A DNA stretch of 64,000 bases from Thalassia testudinum (Eukaryota; Streptophyta; Magnoliopsida; Alismatales; Hydrocharitaceae): positions 7,280,501 through 7,344,500 of the forward strand of contig JAZHRO010000012.1 of NCBI GenBank assembly GCA_037157565.1, read 5' to 3'. The notes under the pieces were generated by a model. That model did no database searches and had not been told where the DNA came from. It saw nothing but the letters and a program-made list of their open reading frames with translations. Below, piece by piece: positions 11,903 through 23,934 of this stretch; position 1 is the first letter of the stretch, and the number at the start of each line of letters is the position of its first letter. Both the position numbers and the translations under genes were made by a program.

Positions 11903-13979
11903 TTGTTTTGTTGTGTTGCAAGATTCTTATCCCTAGTCCTTCAAACCTCTTTCTACTTTATGTTGGGAAGGAGGTCATTAAATCCCCGATTGGAAAGACC
12001 ATTAGAGTATTCTAGGAGGCGTAGATTGGATTTTGGCCAAATTGATCCCATGGCCGATCAACAACCTCTTCTTCCTCAGAATCCACAGGAGGTATTTCAA
12101 AGGTAGCTGGAACAAATGCAGAGAATGCAAGGCGCTCAACCCTTGAAGGATTTTTATGATCCTTCAAATTACGGGGAATGTCCCAGCGTCCAGATTTCTA
12201 TTGGAGACGTAGAAATCAAGCCCCAGGTATTAAGCCCAATCAAACACTTTCATGGGCTTGGCTCTGAAGACTCGTTTCAGCACTTAGTGGACTTGACCAC
12301 TTTAGTCCAAACCACCAAGGCGCGAAACGTGAATGAAGAGCAGATGATCATGAGGCTCTTTCCTCACTCTCTTAGGGATAAAGCCGCCCATTGGTACAGG
12401 ACCATAGGAAGGCCAATTGTAACATGGAATGATCTGAAATCGGCTTTCGTGAAGAAATTATTCTCTATCGAACGTACCAATGCTCTGAGATGGGCGATTA
12501 CTACCTTCACCCAACGGCCGGGGGAGCAGTTTCATGTTGCCTGGGAGCGATTCCAAGACTTATTGCGGAGGTGTCCACACCACGAGATGCCGAAATGGTA
12601 GCTCATGCAGATCTACCACAGGTTGACTGAGCAACTCAGAAATCACATGGACACTTCTTGCAGAGGCAATTTCCTCAACAAAGATGCAGATAGTGCTCAC
12701 GATTTGTTTGAGGAGATGAGTGAAAATTCAATCAATCATACCTCCATGGATACTTTTAACCGGTCCCAACAATCCAGATCGAATGTTAATGAAGTTCACA
12801 ACTCTCATTATTCGATATGGAATTGATTTGCAATAAACTAGATAAGGTGGACTTGGTTACTAAAAGGATGGAGTGGATGGCTGGAAACTCAATGAACAAG
12901 TCTTGATCCACTCAATCCCAGAATTCGGGATTCCATTCGTCGCGAGCTCCTTCTAGACGGGAGTTCGTGAATCAACTTAATGTGGCTCAACATGTGAGTC
13001 AGCATTATTCGGAACCCCACGGGTTCCAAACTGGGACCTTTGATCCCAGTTCTCTGATCCCTCCCTTTCTTTCTCTCCATCCTCACCCTATGAGGATGTT
13101 TATGCTGTATAGGAGAACGTTAGGTCCAACCCTTACTCTAATGCTTATAATCCGGGTTAGAGGAACCACCTTAACTTCTCTTGGAAAAACCCAGGCCAGC
13201 AAACCCAATTCCAACCCAGCAACTATGCTCTGCAAAGACCAATGGGTCAGGATTATGTTTACACTCAGCTACCCCCAAATCCGGTCAATCAGCCAGCTTG
13301 GAATGCCCGTCAACTCGTAGGGCAGGCTGATTTGAACCGATAGATGGTAGAAATGCAAGGATCTATTCTCTAGCTCATGCAGCAAATGAAAACCTCGCTG
13401 GACAACTTGCAAACCGAGTTCATTGCTAATTCTCGTCAACTTGGATCTCTGTCATCTCAACCCGTAACCAACCTGCGTAATATCCAGAATTTAGGCAATC
13501 AAGCCCAAGGGTATGCGAATCAGAGGGACCTGCACGCACATGCTCAGGTGGTTGAGCACGGTCCTTCCTCTTTTGCTTCTTCTTCAAATCAAAGGTTTCT
13601 GGCTAATGAAGCCCCTCCAATCTTTCCTAACCCTCCCCAAGATCCAAACCCGCATGCATCTGCTAATTTTGTTACCTTGAGGAGTGGAAAACAAACTCAG
13701 GATCCACAACCACACTGTTCTGATCTATCAAATCCTGGAGAGCCTGAGGAGAGAAAGGAGAACTCTGAAGAAGAAATCAAGGCTCAGGAACTTGATTCCA
13801 AAGATTTAACTCATGTTCCTTTTCCTGAGGCCTTGATTAAACCTAGGAAGAAGAAGCCTGTTGATAGTAACGAGGAGCTCTTGAATATATTCAAGAATGT
13901 CGAGATTAATATCCCGCTCCTCGATGTTATCAAACACATACTGGCTTACGCTAAATTTTTAAAGGATTTATGCACATAG
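11903..13979 (+). pseudogene. gag: Athila gag, broken
   Basis: The capsid part reads on from DPMADQQPLLPQNPQEVFQR across a TAG (12104-12106) to DFYDPSNYGECPSVQISIGD and the core LFPHSLRDKAAHWYRTI with PGEQFHVAWERFQDLL, which is the retrotransposon Gag domain that builds the particle. Further in-frame stops lie at 12599-12601 and 12824-12826. A frame change then leads through 12967-13320 to the C-terminal part (13377-13979). That part has VTLRSGK, an acidic/basic linker and NIPLLDVIKHILAYAKFLKDL, wording characteristic of the Athila gag-protease junction. At least three stops and two frame changes make the gene non-functional. Confidence 0.85.
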
Positions 13980-14012
13980 AAGCGTAAGTCGAGGGAATCT
14001 ATTCCAAGGAAG

Positions 14013-14468
14013 GTGGTACACTCCAAGCAGGCTAGTTCTATTATCCTACATCACCTTCCTCAAAAAAAGAGAGATCTAGGTGCTCCTTTGATTTCTTGTG
14101 TCATCGGAGATTACACCTTTGATAGAGCACTTCTGGATTTAGGTGCATCTATTAACCTCATTCCGACTTCTCTTTACGAAAAGTTTGGATTAGGTGAACT
14201 TCGGCCGACTTCAGTAACGCAGCAGTTAGCAGACCGTTCAGCCACAAATCCGCGAGGTGTTATTGAAGATGTTATTGTCAAGGTTAAGAATTTTTATTTT
14301 CCTGTAGATTTCCTTGTTTTTGACATGGATATACCTGAAAATTTAAGGAACACGCCCATCATTCTAGGGCGTCCGTTCCTGGTTACCGCTAAAGCCAATA
14401 TCAACTGTAAGAGCGGTAGCATGGAAATCGCCTTTAGGGATCATAAATTGAGGATTGTGGATTTATAG
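14013..14468 (+). pseudogene. Athila aspartic protease domain
   Basis: The active-site block is LLDLGASINLIPTSLYEKFG. Athila proteases normally have DLGA instead of DTGA, so the catalytic aspartate is kept. The second half ends NTPIILGRPFLVTAKANI, the retropepsin flap/ILGRPF segment. Its role would be to cut the Gag-Pol polyprotein. It is in the same frame as the gag C-terminus but separated from it by a TAG at 13977-13979. It stops at 14466-14468, and the reading continues in another frame from about 14489. The domain itself looks intact but is isolated. Confidence 0.85.
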
Positions 14469-14488
14469 AGGAACTTGAGGAAGATAAT

Positions 14489-16220
14489 TTGAACATTGAA
14501 ACTTGTATGGTGGTTTTTGCAATCGAAAGTTCCTCCTGTTGTGTTGGATCTTACTTGCAACCCTTTATGGCAAACCTGCCACATTTTGAAGAGGTTATTG
14601 ATTTTGTTCACTTTCAACTTCTTCCTCTTGATGAATCTTCATCAGCATCATCTTTACCTTCAATCCTAAACCCACCCCAACTCGAACCGAAACCATTGCC
14701 TGAGAATTTGAAATATCGATTTTTAAGACCTCAAAAGATGCTCCCTGTGATTATCAGTGCCAGATTAACTAAGGAGCAAGAGATTAAACTGACCAAGGTC
14801 CTAAAGGAACACAAGGAGGCAATTGGTTGGATCATTCATGATCTTAGGGAGATCGAGCCATCTTACTGCAAGCATAGAATATTCTTGGAAGATGGATCCC
14901 GTCCTTCTCGCCAAATGTAGACGAGATTAAACCCTAATATGCGAAAAGTGGTCAAGAAGGAAATTATCAAGTGGCTCGATGAAGGAATCATTTATCCGAT
15001 CTCTGATAGTCCTTGGGTAAGTCCCGTGAAAATTGTTCCCAAGAAAGCCGGGATTATAGTTGACTAAGGAGAAAGGAAAATCTATCACAACTCGTTCAGT
15101 TTCCTCTTGGAGGGTTTGTATTGATTACAGAAAGCTGAACACAGCCACGAAAAAGGATCATTTCCCTTTGCCCTTTATCGATCAAATCCTTGAAAGACTA
15201 GCTGGGCAAAAGTACTTCTGTTTCCTAGACGGTCACTCATGATACAATCAAGTCCCTATCCATCCCGAAGATCAAGAAAACATGACTTTCACCTGTCCTT
15301 ACGGAACCTTTGCTTTCCGTAGGATGCCATTCGGCTTATGCAATGCACCCGTGACTTTTCAAAGGTGTATGCTAGCCATATTCTTTGACATGGTGGGAGA
15401 GTTTATGGAAGTCTTCATGGACGATTTCTCTATTTTCGGAGAATCATTTGATTCTTGCCTGGCTAATCTTGAAACAATCCTTAAAAGATGCATCAAAACA
15501 AGACTGGTTCCTAGCTAGGAAAAGAGTCATTTCATGACACAAGGCATCATCTTGGGTCATGTAATCTCTGAACGGGGAATCGAAGTTGACAAAGCTAAGA
15601 TTGATGCTATCTCTAAACTTCCTCCTCCCACATATGTCAAACAAATTCGATCATTTCTTGGTCATGTGGGATTCTATAGGAGGCTCATCAAGGACTTTTC
15701 TAAGGTTGCTCTCCCTCTGAGCAACCTTCTCGCCAAAGATACGCCATTTGATTTCAATGAATCATGCCGTAAGGTATTTGATTTTCCTAAAATGGCAGTC
15801 AGTTGTGCTCCGATGTTGCAACCACCGGTTTGGATAGCGACATTTGAGAGCATGACCGACGCTTCAGATTACACGGTCGGGGCAGTTTTGGGTCAGAAGA
15901 TTGACAAGAAGCCCTCTGTCATTTACTACGCTAGCAAAACTCTGGACGAGGCCCAGAGGAATTACACTATTACTGAGAAGGAATTTCTAGCTGTAGTATT
16001 TACTTTGGAGAAATTCAGGCTTATCTCGTAGGGTCTCATGTCATAATATATACCAACCACTCGACCTTGAGACATCTCTTGGCCAAAAAGGATGCCAAAC
16101 CCTGGCTTATTCGATGGATTCTTCTACTTCAAGAATTTGATCTTGAAATCAAAGATAAATCCGGGGCACATAATGTGGTGGCGGATCATCTTTCGAGACT
16201 TCTGAGTGATTCTTCTCGTC
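14489..16220 (+). pseudogene. Athila reverse transcriptase and RNase H, broken
   Basis: The region starts with a linker and then EPSYCKHRIFLEDG and RKVVKKEIIKWLDEGIIYPI. The polymerase follows: WRVCIDYRKLN, FCFLDGHS (where a TGA at 15240 interrupts the usual GYNQ turn), GTFAFRRMPFGLCNAP and the catalytic FMDDFSIFG box with both aspartates present. RNase H follows with MTDASDYTVGAVLGQ, VIYYASKTL and TEKEFLAVVF, ending in the ADHLSRL segment. Stops lie at 14918, 15240 and 15516, with frame changes near 15055 and 16029. Together these would copy the element's RNA into DNA, but the breaks exclude activity. Confidence 0.9.
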
Positions 16221-17563
16221 CAGATATTCTGATTGTTGATACTTTTCCAAACGAAACTATCCTTGCAGTATCAGGTGTCCAAACTCCATGGTTTGCAGAC
16301 ATCGTAAATTATTTGGCCGTTGGTCAAATCCCTCAGGATTAGACCAGGCAACAACGAGATAGACTCAAATCTGAGGCCAAATATTACTTTTGGGAGGACC
16401 CTAAACTGTACCACATCGGCTTTGATCAAATTATTCACCGATGTGTTTCGGAGAATGAATTCAAAAGTATACTCGTGTTCTACCATGCATCTGCTTGTGG
16501 TGGACATTTCTCCGGGAAAAAGACGGCTGCATAGATTTTGCAATCTGGATTCTTTTGGCCGTCTTTATTCAAGGATGCCCAAGAATTCTCGAGGTCGTGT
16601 CCTCGATGCCAGGCACTTGGGAGCATAACCAAGAGAGACATGATGTCTCTAAACCCGATTCTTCCCGTCGAAATCTTCGACGTTTGGGGCATCGATTTCA
16701 TGGGACCCTTCCTTCATTTGGACACTAGTACATTCTCGTCGTTGTTGATTACGTGTCCAAGTGGATCGAGGCCATTCCCACCCAAACCAATGACCATAAG
16801 GTGGTCATTGATTTCGTCAAGAAGAACATCTTTAGTCGATTTGGGATTCCGAGGGCTATCATCAATGATGGTGGTTCTCACTTCACTAATGCCCAGTTCC
16901 GTAATTTATTGGCAAAATATGAGGTAAATCATAGAATCTCCACACCTTACCATCCCCAGACGAATGGACATGCCGAGATCTCCAATCGGGAGATCAAGAA
17001 TATTCTTCAGAAGACGGTTAGGCCTGATCGTAAAGACTGGACTCAAAAGCTTGAGGATGCTCTTTTTACCTACCGTACGGCATACAAAACGCCTATCGAC
17101 ATGTCACCGTTTCGTCTGGTGTATGGAAAGGCGTGCCATTTACCTGTAGAAATTGAACATAGGGCATTCTAGGCAATCAAGCAGTGTAATCTGGATTTGA
17201 GTTTAGTCGAGGAAACTCCAACTATCTGAGTTGGAGAAGCTTAGAAACGACGCGTACAAGAATGCCAAGATCTACAAGGCTCGGACCAAAGCTCTTCATG
17301 ACCAATTGATATCTCACAAGAGCTTTGAGCCGAACCAAAAGGTCTGGCTCTTTGATTCTCAACTTAAGTTCCTTTCCGGTAAACTTAGGTCAAAATGGAA
17401 CGGCCCGTTCATCAGCGATCAGATTTTTCCAAACGGGACCATTCAGATTTCTGACCCAAAGATGGGTAATTCATTTAAAGTCAACGGTCAACGTTTGGAG
17501 CCTTTTATTAACCGTATTGTTCCAGAACTCGTCTCAGACACGGTTGCTCTCATCATGTTGTGA
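16221..17563 (+). pseudogene. Athila integrase, broken
   Basis: The HHCC zinc-binding part is visible (HASACGGHF then CPRCQ). The catalytic core has EIFDVWGIDFMGPF, an Asp in [25 protein letters not shown], and the Glu in [12 protein letters not shown], giving a complete D,D,E set. The C-terminus has the chromatin-side GPY/F module (SKWNGPFISDQIFPNG). In-frame stops at 16340, 16532 and 17170 and frame changes near 16735 and 17200 break it. The enzyme would insert the DNA copy into the host chromosome. Confidence 0.9.
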
Positions 17564-17565
17564 TT

Positions 17566-18939
17566 TCTCTGGCTAGACTTCGCCTAGCTGATGACATTAA
17601 ACTCAGCAGTTATGCAGTCTGACTCAGAGCTGACCCAAGCATCATATTCAGGTGATATCTTCTACATTCTACACTTCATTTCATGTCTTTTATTCCCAAT
17701 GCGGATATTGCATCAACTAGGCATGAATGGTGGATTCATTTCTGAATCATTTTGTCAGCTCTATAAAATTCTTGTAAATTCGACTTGTTTTTCCTAATAA
17801 AAAAATTGAATTTGGAAAGAATACTTGGGCATTAGGACTTTTCAATCTTAAGAAATATTACAGTAGGATCTGAATAATAAAACCCTTCAGGTCCTTGAGC
17901 TTAATCAGCCCGGGTATCCACTAAAATGTGGATTTATTTATCGAGTTCTCGTCATCCTGAATTCTATTTTAATTTTATTAAATAAGTTTGGGTGATAAGT
18001 ACACGACTTATCAACCCGCCCTCTAATTTAAGGGAACTTTAAGTCTAGGCATCTACATACTATTTGCACTGACTTGTTCTTCAGCGGTTTTAATGGAAAT
18101 TGGGTAGCTAATGAACCTTCTAAGGTGGTATGGCTGGCAAGTTATCGTGGGTACAACCCAAAGGTAGGTTGTCCAGAGCCCAACCACTGGATCATTCTTT
18201 TCCTGCTGCCTTTAGGTAAATCTTAGACCAGGGAAGCCACCTACTTAAAAAAGAAGAAGAAAAAGAAAAAGGAAAGGAGAAAATAAAAAAAATAATAAGC
18301 CACACTTCATCGCACGAGTATTGCTGGCAAATTATCATAAGTAACAGCCTATTGGTAGGTTGTCTAGAACCCAACTCAAGAAATACACGTTTAATTCCTA
18401 AAACACTTAGGAAGAAGCGGAGAAGTAGGATAAGGCGAGGAGATATACACTGGATTCACCCTTGTGTTGACCCCATAAAAAGAAAGTAGGGAGAAAGCTA
18501 CCAGTCTTATAGATACACCTTTAGGCAGAATTCCTTTTAAGGTCACCTAGTGGCGTAGAAATTCGAAGTCCGTTTTGATTGTCCATCAACAAGTCTATCA
18601 CATTCACAAAAAGATGCTTAGAACTTAGGGTTTTCATCAAGTCTTCGGTGGATTGAGTGGCCGCAGAAAGTCGCTTTGTAACCCTAAACTCAAAAATCCA
18701 AAAAAAATTAGAAAAGAAGAAAAAGGAGAAAAAGAGATCCTTCTTTGAATAAGGCGAGGGCTTGAGGTGGTCTGTATTTTGGTAGATACCCGGGCGTTGT
18801 TGTGTCTTTGAAAGCTCAGGTCCTAAGTAAAAATTTCTTAATGTTGAAAATGACTTTTGCCCGAGTAATCCAATCCTAATTCTTTTATAAATAGCATGTA
18901 GTTTTTGCTATGGACTAGCAAAAGCAAGGCATGGAGGTG
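17566..18939 (+). other. 3' untranslated internal region of Athila, no env-like ORF
   Basis: No reading frame with family features is present. It holds a diverged pair of about 58-bp repeats (18132-18190 and 18321-18380) and ends in the purine-rich GGCATGGAGGTG just before the 3' LTR, the likely polypurine tract. Confidence 0.65.
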
Positions 18940-19826
18940 TGATGTACATACATCTAAATAGCCAAAAATATCTATTAATACATCTTCTTAGTGTCATATT
19001 AGCATTATGCATTGTAAATATTGTATAACATACAAAATCATGCATTTAGGTCAAATTATATAAATTATATAGTAATTGTCTCATTTTATGGTCAGGGACA
19101 GGGTGATTTTTAGTATGGATGGATTTGATCAGGACGACGACGGGAGTTCAACGACTCCAAAATTGCTTTGATCGGACATCCCTAGCATTAGATATAGTCC
19201 GAGGAAGCCCAGAGATCAAGGGCCAAGATGGTGTCAATCTGCACTTCATATGACAAATCCAACCACACGGATGGGTTTGGATAGATGATCGTTGCCAAAC
19301 GGCATAAAAATCGACTCAATCCAACATCCGTGTCACCTTCTATATGTCACAGATGATGGAGAGCTATGGTGGCGCCACATGGCACCATCACAGTCGCCCA
19401 AATTAGTCGCAGCACTGCTTCTCATCCTCTAAAGGCTCGAGCGAGGCGAGATCTGGGCTGTTGGATCTTGATCCAACGGCCACAGGGTGCGCACGCTTAA
19501 AACATAAGCGCGACAAAGAATCAGTCGTAGCGCAGCGATCGAGGACCCTTGCGCAAGCGTAGGGCGCGGGCTCAACTCGTGATCAGCGGCACGCGCGCGT
19601 TTTATCTCGACCGCGCGATCAGCTGCGAATGGCCCAGATTTCCCAATCGGTCACACGCACGATCAAACACACCACCTCACGCCCAATTGCATGCGCAGCT
19701 GAAGCAGGCGAGGAGCAATTTGAGCTGTCCGATCTCGCAATCGGACGGTTGAGATTTCTCGGACGTGCGCTTGGTGTTAAGGCGCAAGAGAGGAGGAGGC
19801 ACACGCAACATGCACACGTCGCCAAC
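18940..19826 (+). repeat. 3' LTR of Athila, left part
   Basis: It is homologous to the 5' LTR from 9064 to about 9995. It is interrupted at CCAAC (19822-19826), where the probable solo LTR inserted. Confidence 0.88.
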
Positions 19827-21974
19827 TGATGAGAACCTTATCATGAACCCTAACTACCACAATCTAACCTATATATGCGAGAAAAAAAAGCTCATACATA
19901 ACTCATAGAAAGGCTTGACTCAGAGAATTCTGAGTTTGTGAAGAAAATAGGTCATAAGGGGTAAAAATGCAATTTCACCAACACAATCAGTAAACAAGGT
20001 AACTCAAGGTCAAGTCAAACTACCATAATAAGAAGGAAAGTGGGATGATTTGATCCAACAAGGGCTACAGCAACTCCAAGGAATTAAATGACATTCTGTA
20101 ATCCTAAAACAAACCCACTCCAATTCACGAGGTTCGAGGTAAAGTAAAAATCGACTAAATCCTCTAAAATTCATATAAAAATAATATCTAGGGTTTAGAA
20201 CCTTCAATTTAACCTTGGGAACCCATTTTGACCTACATTGAGAACCATGCCCAATTAATGATTTAATTTGGGTTTTTACGTAAATTGGCCGGTCAAACAA
20301 GGTCTAATCTAGAAATAAAATTCACCATTAGAATCCTTAGGTCCCATTTAATCATGCATAAAAACTTGAGCCTAAGAAGAAACCTTCTTGACCGACTTTG
20401 CATTTTGGTCCTCATCTATTACCTTTTGACCCTCAACTTTCGAAACCCTCGCATTTTGGCCCCTAGGTTCTTCGTCGTTCTTTGCACTTAGGTCCCCCCT
20501 GCAAATCTCTGAGCAGCGCCATGCTCCGGCGACTTTGCACGGAGCATGGCGCCGCGCAGGGTGAGGGAGGCCCTCTGCCAGTTGAACCGGGTGTTCCTGC
20601 GACGTCTACTGTCGCAGGGACACCACCATGACCTCTGCCATCGCCCACACCTTCCGTGCGAATGCGTGGAAGGTATGGGTTGCAACTCTGACCATTCTCC
20701 GGCGAGGGAGGCACGTCGCCTCCCTACGCCCACCCCTCCGCCTTCGCCTTTATAAGGACCGCCGTCGCCAGCCAACAGGAGCAGCTCGGTCCTGACGGAG
20801 AAACCCCCATTTTTCCTTTCTTCCCACTCTGGCAGAAACCCACCAGCTCCAGCGACTCCTCCTCTGTCTCGTCGCTCTGCTGCAATACCAGCAGTAGAGC
20901 CACCTTCGCCCGCTCTTCCCGCGCCGCGCCGTACCCAGCGTGCGCCCTCCCGCTCCCTTCCTCGCCGCCGCCCTCTCTCGATGGGTATCTTCTTCTCCGG
21001 CGACAATAGATACGACTGCCGCCCTGCTCTGGCCCCTTCGTCCCTGTAACTAAGTTAGAACTATTCCCCATCTCCCCCTCTTTCTTTTCCTCACTGTCTT
21101 TCATTCGATTAAACCCTCGACCGCTCCTGTCCACCGTCACCTTCTTCGTCTCCAGCCACCCTCCGGCGAGACGCTCCCATCGCTCCGCCGCCCCACACGT
21201 CTCGCCGACCCTCGCATAACCTCTGCCTCATCACGCTGAACAACCTCTGCCCACCCACTGCCGCTCTACACCCACTCATCGCTTCCCCGAACACACCCAC
21301 ACCACCGGTCATAGGGAGACCTAGGCACGCACACCTAGGCCACCCCACGACCTGCTGCACCTCGCACCACCTTCGCCGCGCCACGGCGAAGGTCCCCTGC
21401 TGATCTGATTAGGCCGAGAGGCCCTTTTCGTGTATGGCAGTTTTCGACGCCCGACCGCCATTGACACTGCATTGAAGCAACTCCACGCATGCTCCAGGCT
21501 TCAGAACTCCAGGGCTCCAGGTGCTGCGGGGTCGGGAGGGTAGTGCGAAGGTAGCTAACCCAGCAATCGATGCGAATAGAGCCTGCAGCTGAGGAAGCGA
21601 AGCTGAGGTTTGCTGCGGGCGCGCGAAGGAGAACAGTGGGTTTTAGTCCCACATCGGTAAGCGACGAAGCATACACACGGTTTATATTGTTTTTGTGAAT
21701 TCTGCTTAACGCCTCCGAAAGCACTGGGGTGAGGTCCCACACCCACTCACCCGCCCGGTCCGCGAGCTCACCACGCAGATCCGGCGGACCCGACCCGACC
21801 CTATCTGAGCACACCTCGCGCATCACCCACACACCGGTGTGCCTGGTCACAGGCACAAAACCTGACCCGATTACCCGCGGCTCTGGGAAAGTGTCCTGTG
21901 AGTGGTTTGCAGAGAGAAAGAGAGACGTGCGAGTAGAGGGACAAGGTAGGTTTTGCTCTTTGTGCAAGGACAGG

Positions 21975-22290
21975 GTGAGAAAGAAGAAGAAGAAGAAGGA
22001 AGAAGGAGAAGACCGTAGGAAGAAGGAGAAGAAGACTGAGAGAAGAAGGAAGAAGAAGAAGAAGCGCAAAGGAAGCACTGTAGCAGACACCACTTAAGCC
22101 GTCTGATTGAGAAATCAAACGACGGATGAAGCTCTGCAGACAAGGCAAGGTAGAAGAAAAAGAAAAGAAAAGGTGCTGCAGCTGAAAGCAAAAAGAAGAA
22201 GGAAGAAAGAAGAAGAAGAAAAGAAAAGAAGATAAAGAAGAGAAGAAGACAAGCAAAGAGAGAAAGAAGAGAAGAAGAAAAAGCCAAGAA
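21975..22290 (+). repeat. Purine-only style (GAA/AAG)n tract
   Basis: About 300 bp is dominated by AAGAAG, GAAGAA and AAAGAA units with few pyrimidines. It lies inside the solo LTR. The matching minus-strand open frames (poly Ser/Phe/Leu) are artefacts of the tract. Confidence 0.9.
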
Positions 22291-22305
22291 ACAAAATCTA
22301 CCTCT

Positions 22306-22331
22306 AACTCTCTCTCTCTCTCTCTCTCTCT
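22306..22331. repeat. (CT)n microsatellite
   Basis: An uninterrupted CT run next to the purine tract. Confidence 0.95.
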
Positions 22332-22522
22332 TATTTTTGTAATAAAAGCATTGTACTTCTAGAATTCTAGTAGCTCCCTGAGTTTGACCTCGGAAGAAAA
22401 ATATTTCTGAGTAAAATTGTAATAGTGGCAATGACGACAAACTGTAGCTATTTTATCTGTACCACAATGACATTACTATAACAAACAAAAGACCTAGCTT
22501 CGGTCGCACTACCACTACCAAC

Positions 22523-23010
22523 GATCAAACCTTCAGTGACGGATAAATCCATCACTAAAAACCTAATTTTAATGTTTTTTGAATATGGAATGACCAAATT
22601 GCCCCCAATCCTTGCAACTATAAAAGGAGACCCCTACCATACGAAATTATCATCCCTTCCTTCACCTCTCTCCCTCTCCAAAGCTTAAGAGAAGCTTGTC
22701 CCACACCCGGGATGCTACTCTAGAGCCAAATCCAAGTTTTCTCGCCCCTATTCCGGAAGTGGATCCCACGACAGCGACGACGTTCTGCCTCATTCCCACT
22801 TCTTCCTGCTTCGTCCTTCTTCTTCTTGCTCCACCCTCCGTCTTCCAGACGTTGTTCCGTCCGGCTCATCTTCCAAGCATTCGTCGAGGAGAATAACATC
22901 TCTCTCCTTTCTTTTTTAATTGCTTTCTAAAATAGAATTTCTCACTTTCTAGTTATAATCATTTCCCTCTTTTTAGTTGTAAAAACATTATTATTATATC
23001 AAGTGATTGT

Positions 23011-23041
<31 letters not shown>

Positions 23042-23259
23042 GTTTATATCAATTCCATTGTAATGATCTTGTTTTCAAACAAAAATACAAAAAAATATAA
23101 TTGCAGATTTAAGAAAGATGTAGCTTCCCTATGTTCGACCCAAAATTTCTTTACGAATTTTGGTAAAATTTTATCTATTGACGGATTACTTCGCAAATCG
23201 CACAACAACGATAGGTTTTTCAAATCCAACTTCGATCGTGTAATTTTCCGATCTCAATA
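22523..23259 (+). repeat. 3' LTR of Athila, right part
   Basis: It resumes the 5' LTR match (from about 10000 to 10725). It includes the conserved TATA box (near 22618) and an expanded TC run (23010-23037), and ends GATCTCAATA before the TSD copy GCTAC. Confidence 0.88.
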
Positions 23260-23264
23260 GCTAC

Positions 23265-23934
23265 TATGGTGAACTCTCAATGGGTCTCAATCCCATCTCA
23301 AGCCTAGACTTAAGGTCTAAAGATCTATCAAGTCATTTAGTAAATAGATCTGCTATGCTATCCTTAGATCTTATAAATTCCACAACAATCACTCCTTGAG
23401 ATACCAAATTCCTTACAGACTTGAGTTTGATTTGGATATGTCTCCTTATTTTATGATTAACTTTCAACTCTTAATCTTTGCTATAGTAGTCATGCTATCA
23501 TAATGCAAAGATGTCGTAGGAATTAGCTTACCCACTATAGGGATTTCTTTCAGAAATCCCTTTAGCCATTCAGCATCAATTTCAGTGGTATCCAAAGCAC
23601 ATAACTCAACCTCAAAGGTAGACCGGGTTAAAATGGCATGTTTTGCAGATCACTAAGAAACTACACCACCTCCACGTGTAAAGGAATACCCTACAACACC
23701 ACTGCTCTTGGAATCCTCCATTTAACCAATCCAGCTTATATTACTATATCCTTCCAAAATTGAAAGATATTTACCATAATACAAATTAAGGAAAATAGTT
23801 CCCTTTTAAATACCTAAGTATTTGATCCAAGGTATCCCAATAAGTATGGTCAGAACAGCTTGTGCATCTACTCAACTTAGGCACAGAAAAAGAAACATCC
23901 AATCTAGTACAGTTAGCCAAATACATCAAGCGTT
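23265..23934 (-). pseudogene. Copia-1 RNase H, broken
   Basis: Read on the minus strand: MEDSKSSGVVGYSFTRGGGVVS, then TRSTFEVELCALDTTEIDAEWLKGF, and near the end the Copia signature ADLFTK. The domain would remove RNA from the RNA-DNA hybrid. It is interrupted by several stops. It lies just inside the Athila right boundary, so Athila landed right behind this coding region. Confidence 0.75.

Larger units (their letters stand above)
19827..22517. mobile_element. Probable solo LTR (2.69 kb) inserted in the Athila 3' LTR
   Basis: It is bounded by a perfect 5-bp TSD, CCAAC, at 19822-19826 and 22518-22522. The insert starts TGATGAGAACC and ends CCACTA (a decayed CA would complete the TG...CA LTR rule). 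No PBS, PPT or retroelement protein is present. Its right part resembles the 3' end of Athila/Tat LTRs: an AATAAAAGC signal, then CTCCCTGAGTTTGACC. The middle (20460-21830) is GC-rich and carries overlapping open frames on both strands that look like compositional artefacts. It most likely arose by recombination between two LTRs of an unseen element. Confidence 0.65.
9064..23259 (+). mobile_element. Athila-lineage Ty3/Gypsy element, nested in Copia-1 and itself split by a solo LTR
   Basis: LTRs of about 1.6 kb lie at 9064-10725 and at 18940-19826 plus 22523-23259. A tRNA-Asp-type primer binding site follows the 5' LTR. Gag, protease, reverse transcriptase, RNase H and integrase follow in Gypsy order. 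Athila signatures include the protease DLGASINLIP, the sentence GVIEDVIVKVKNFYFPVDF, the integrase block EIFDVWGIDFMGPF, and the tRNA-Asp PBS. Many stops and frame changes show it is inactive. No env-like ORF is visible in the 1.4 kb after integrase, although many Athila relatives have one. Confidence 0.9.

Noticed and set aside
20463..22440. Several long overlapping open frames (up to 252 codons), mostly minus strand
   Set aside because: They lie in the GC-rich and purine-tract parts of the solo LTR, are low in complexity (Arg/Gly or Ser/Phe/Leu runs) and overlap in several frames. No family features are visible.
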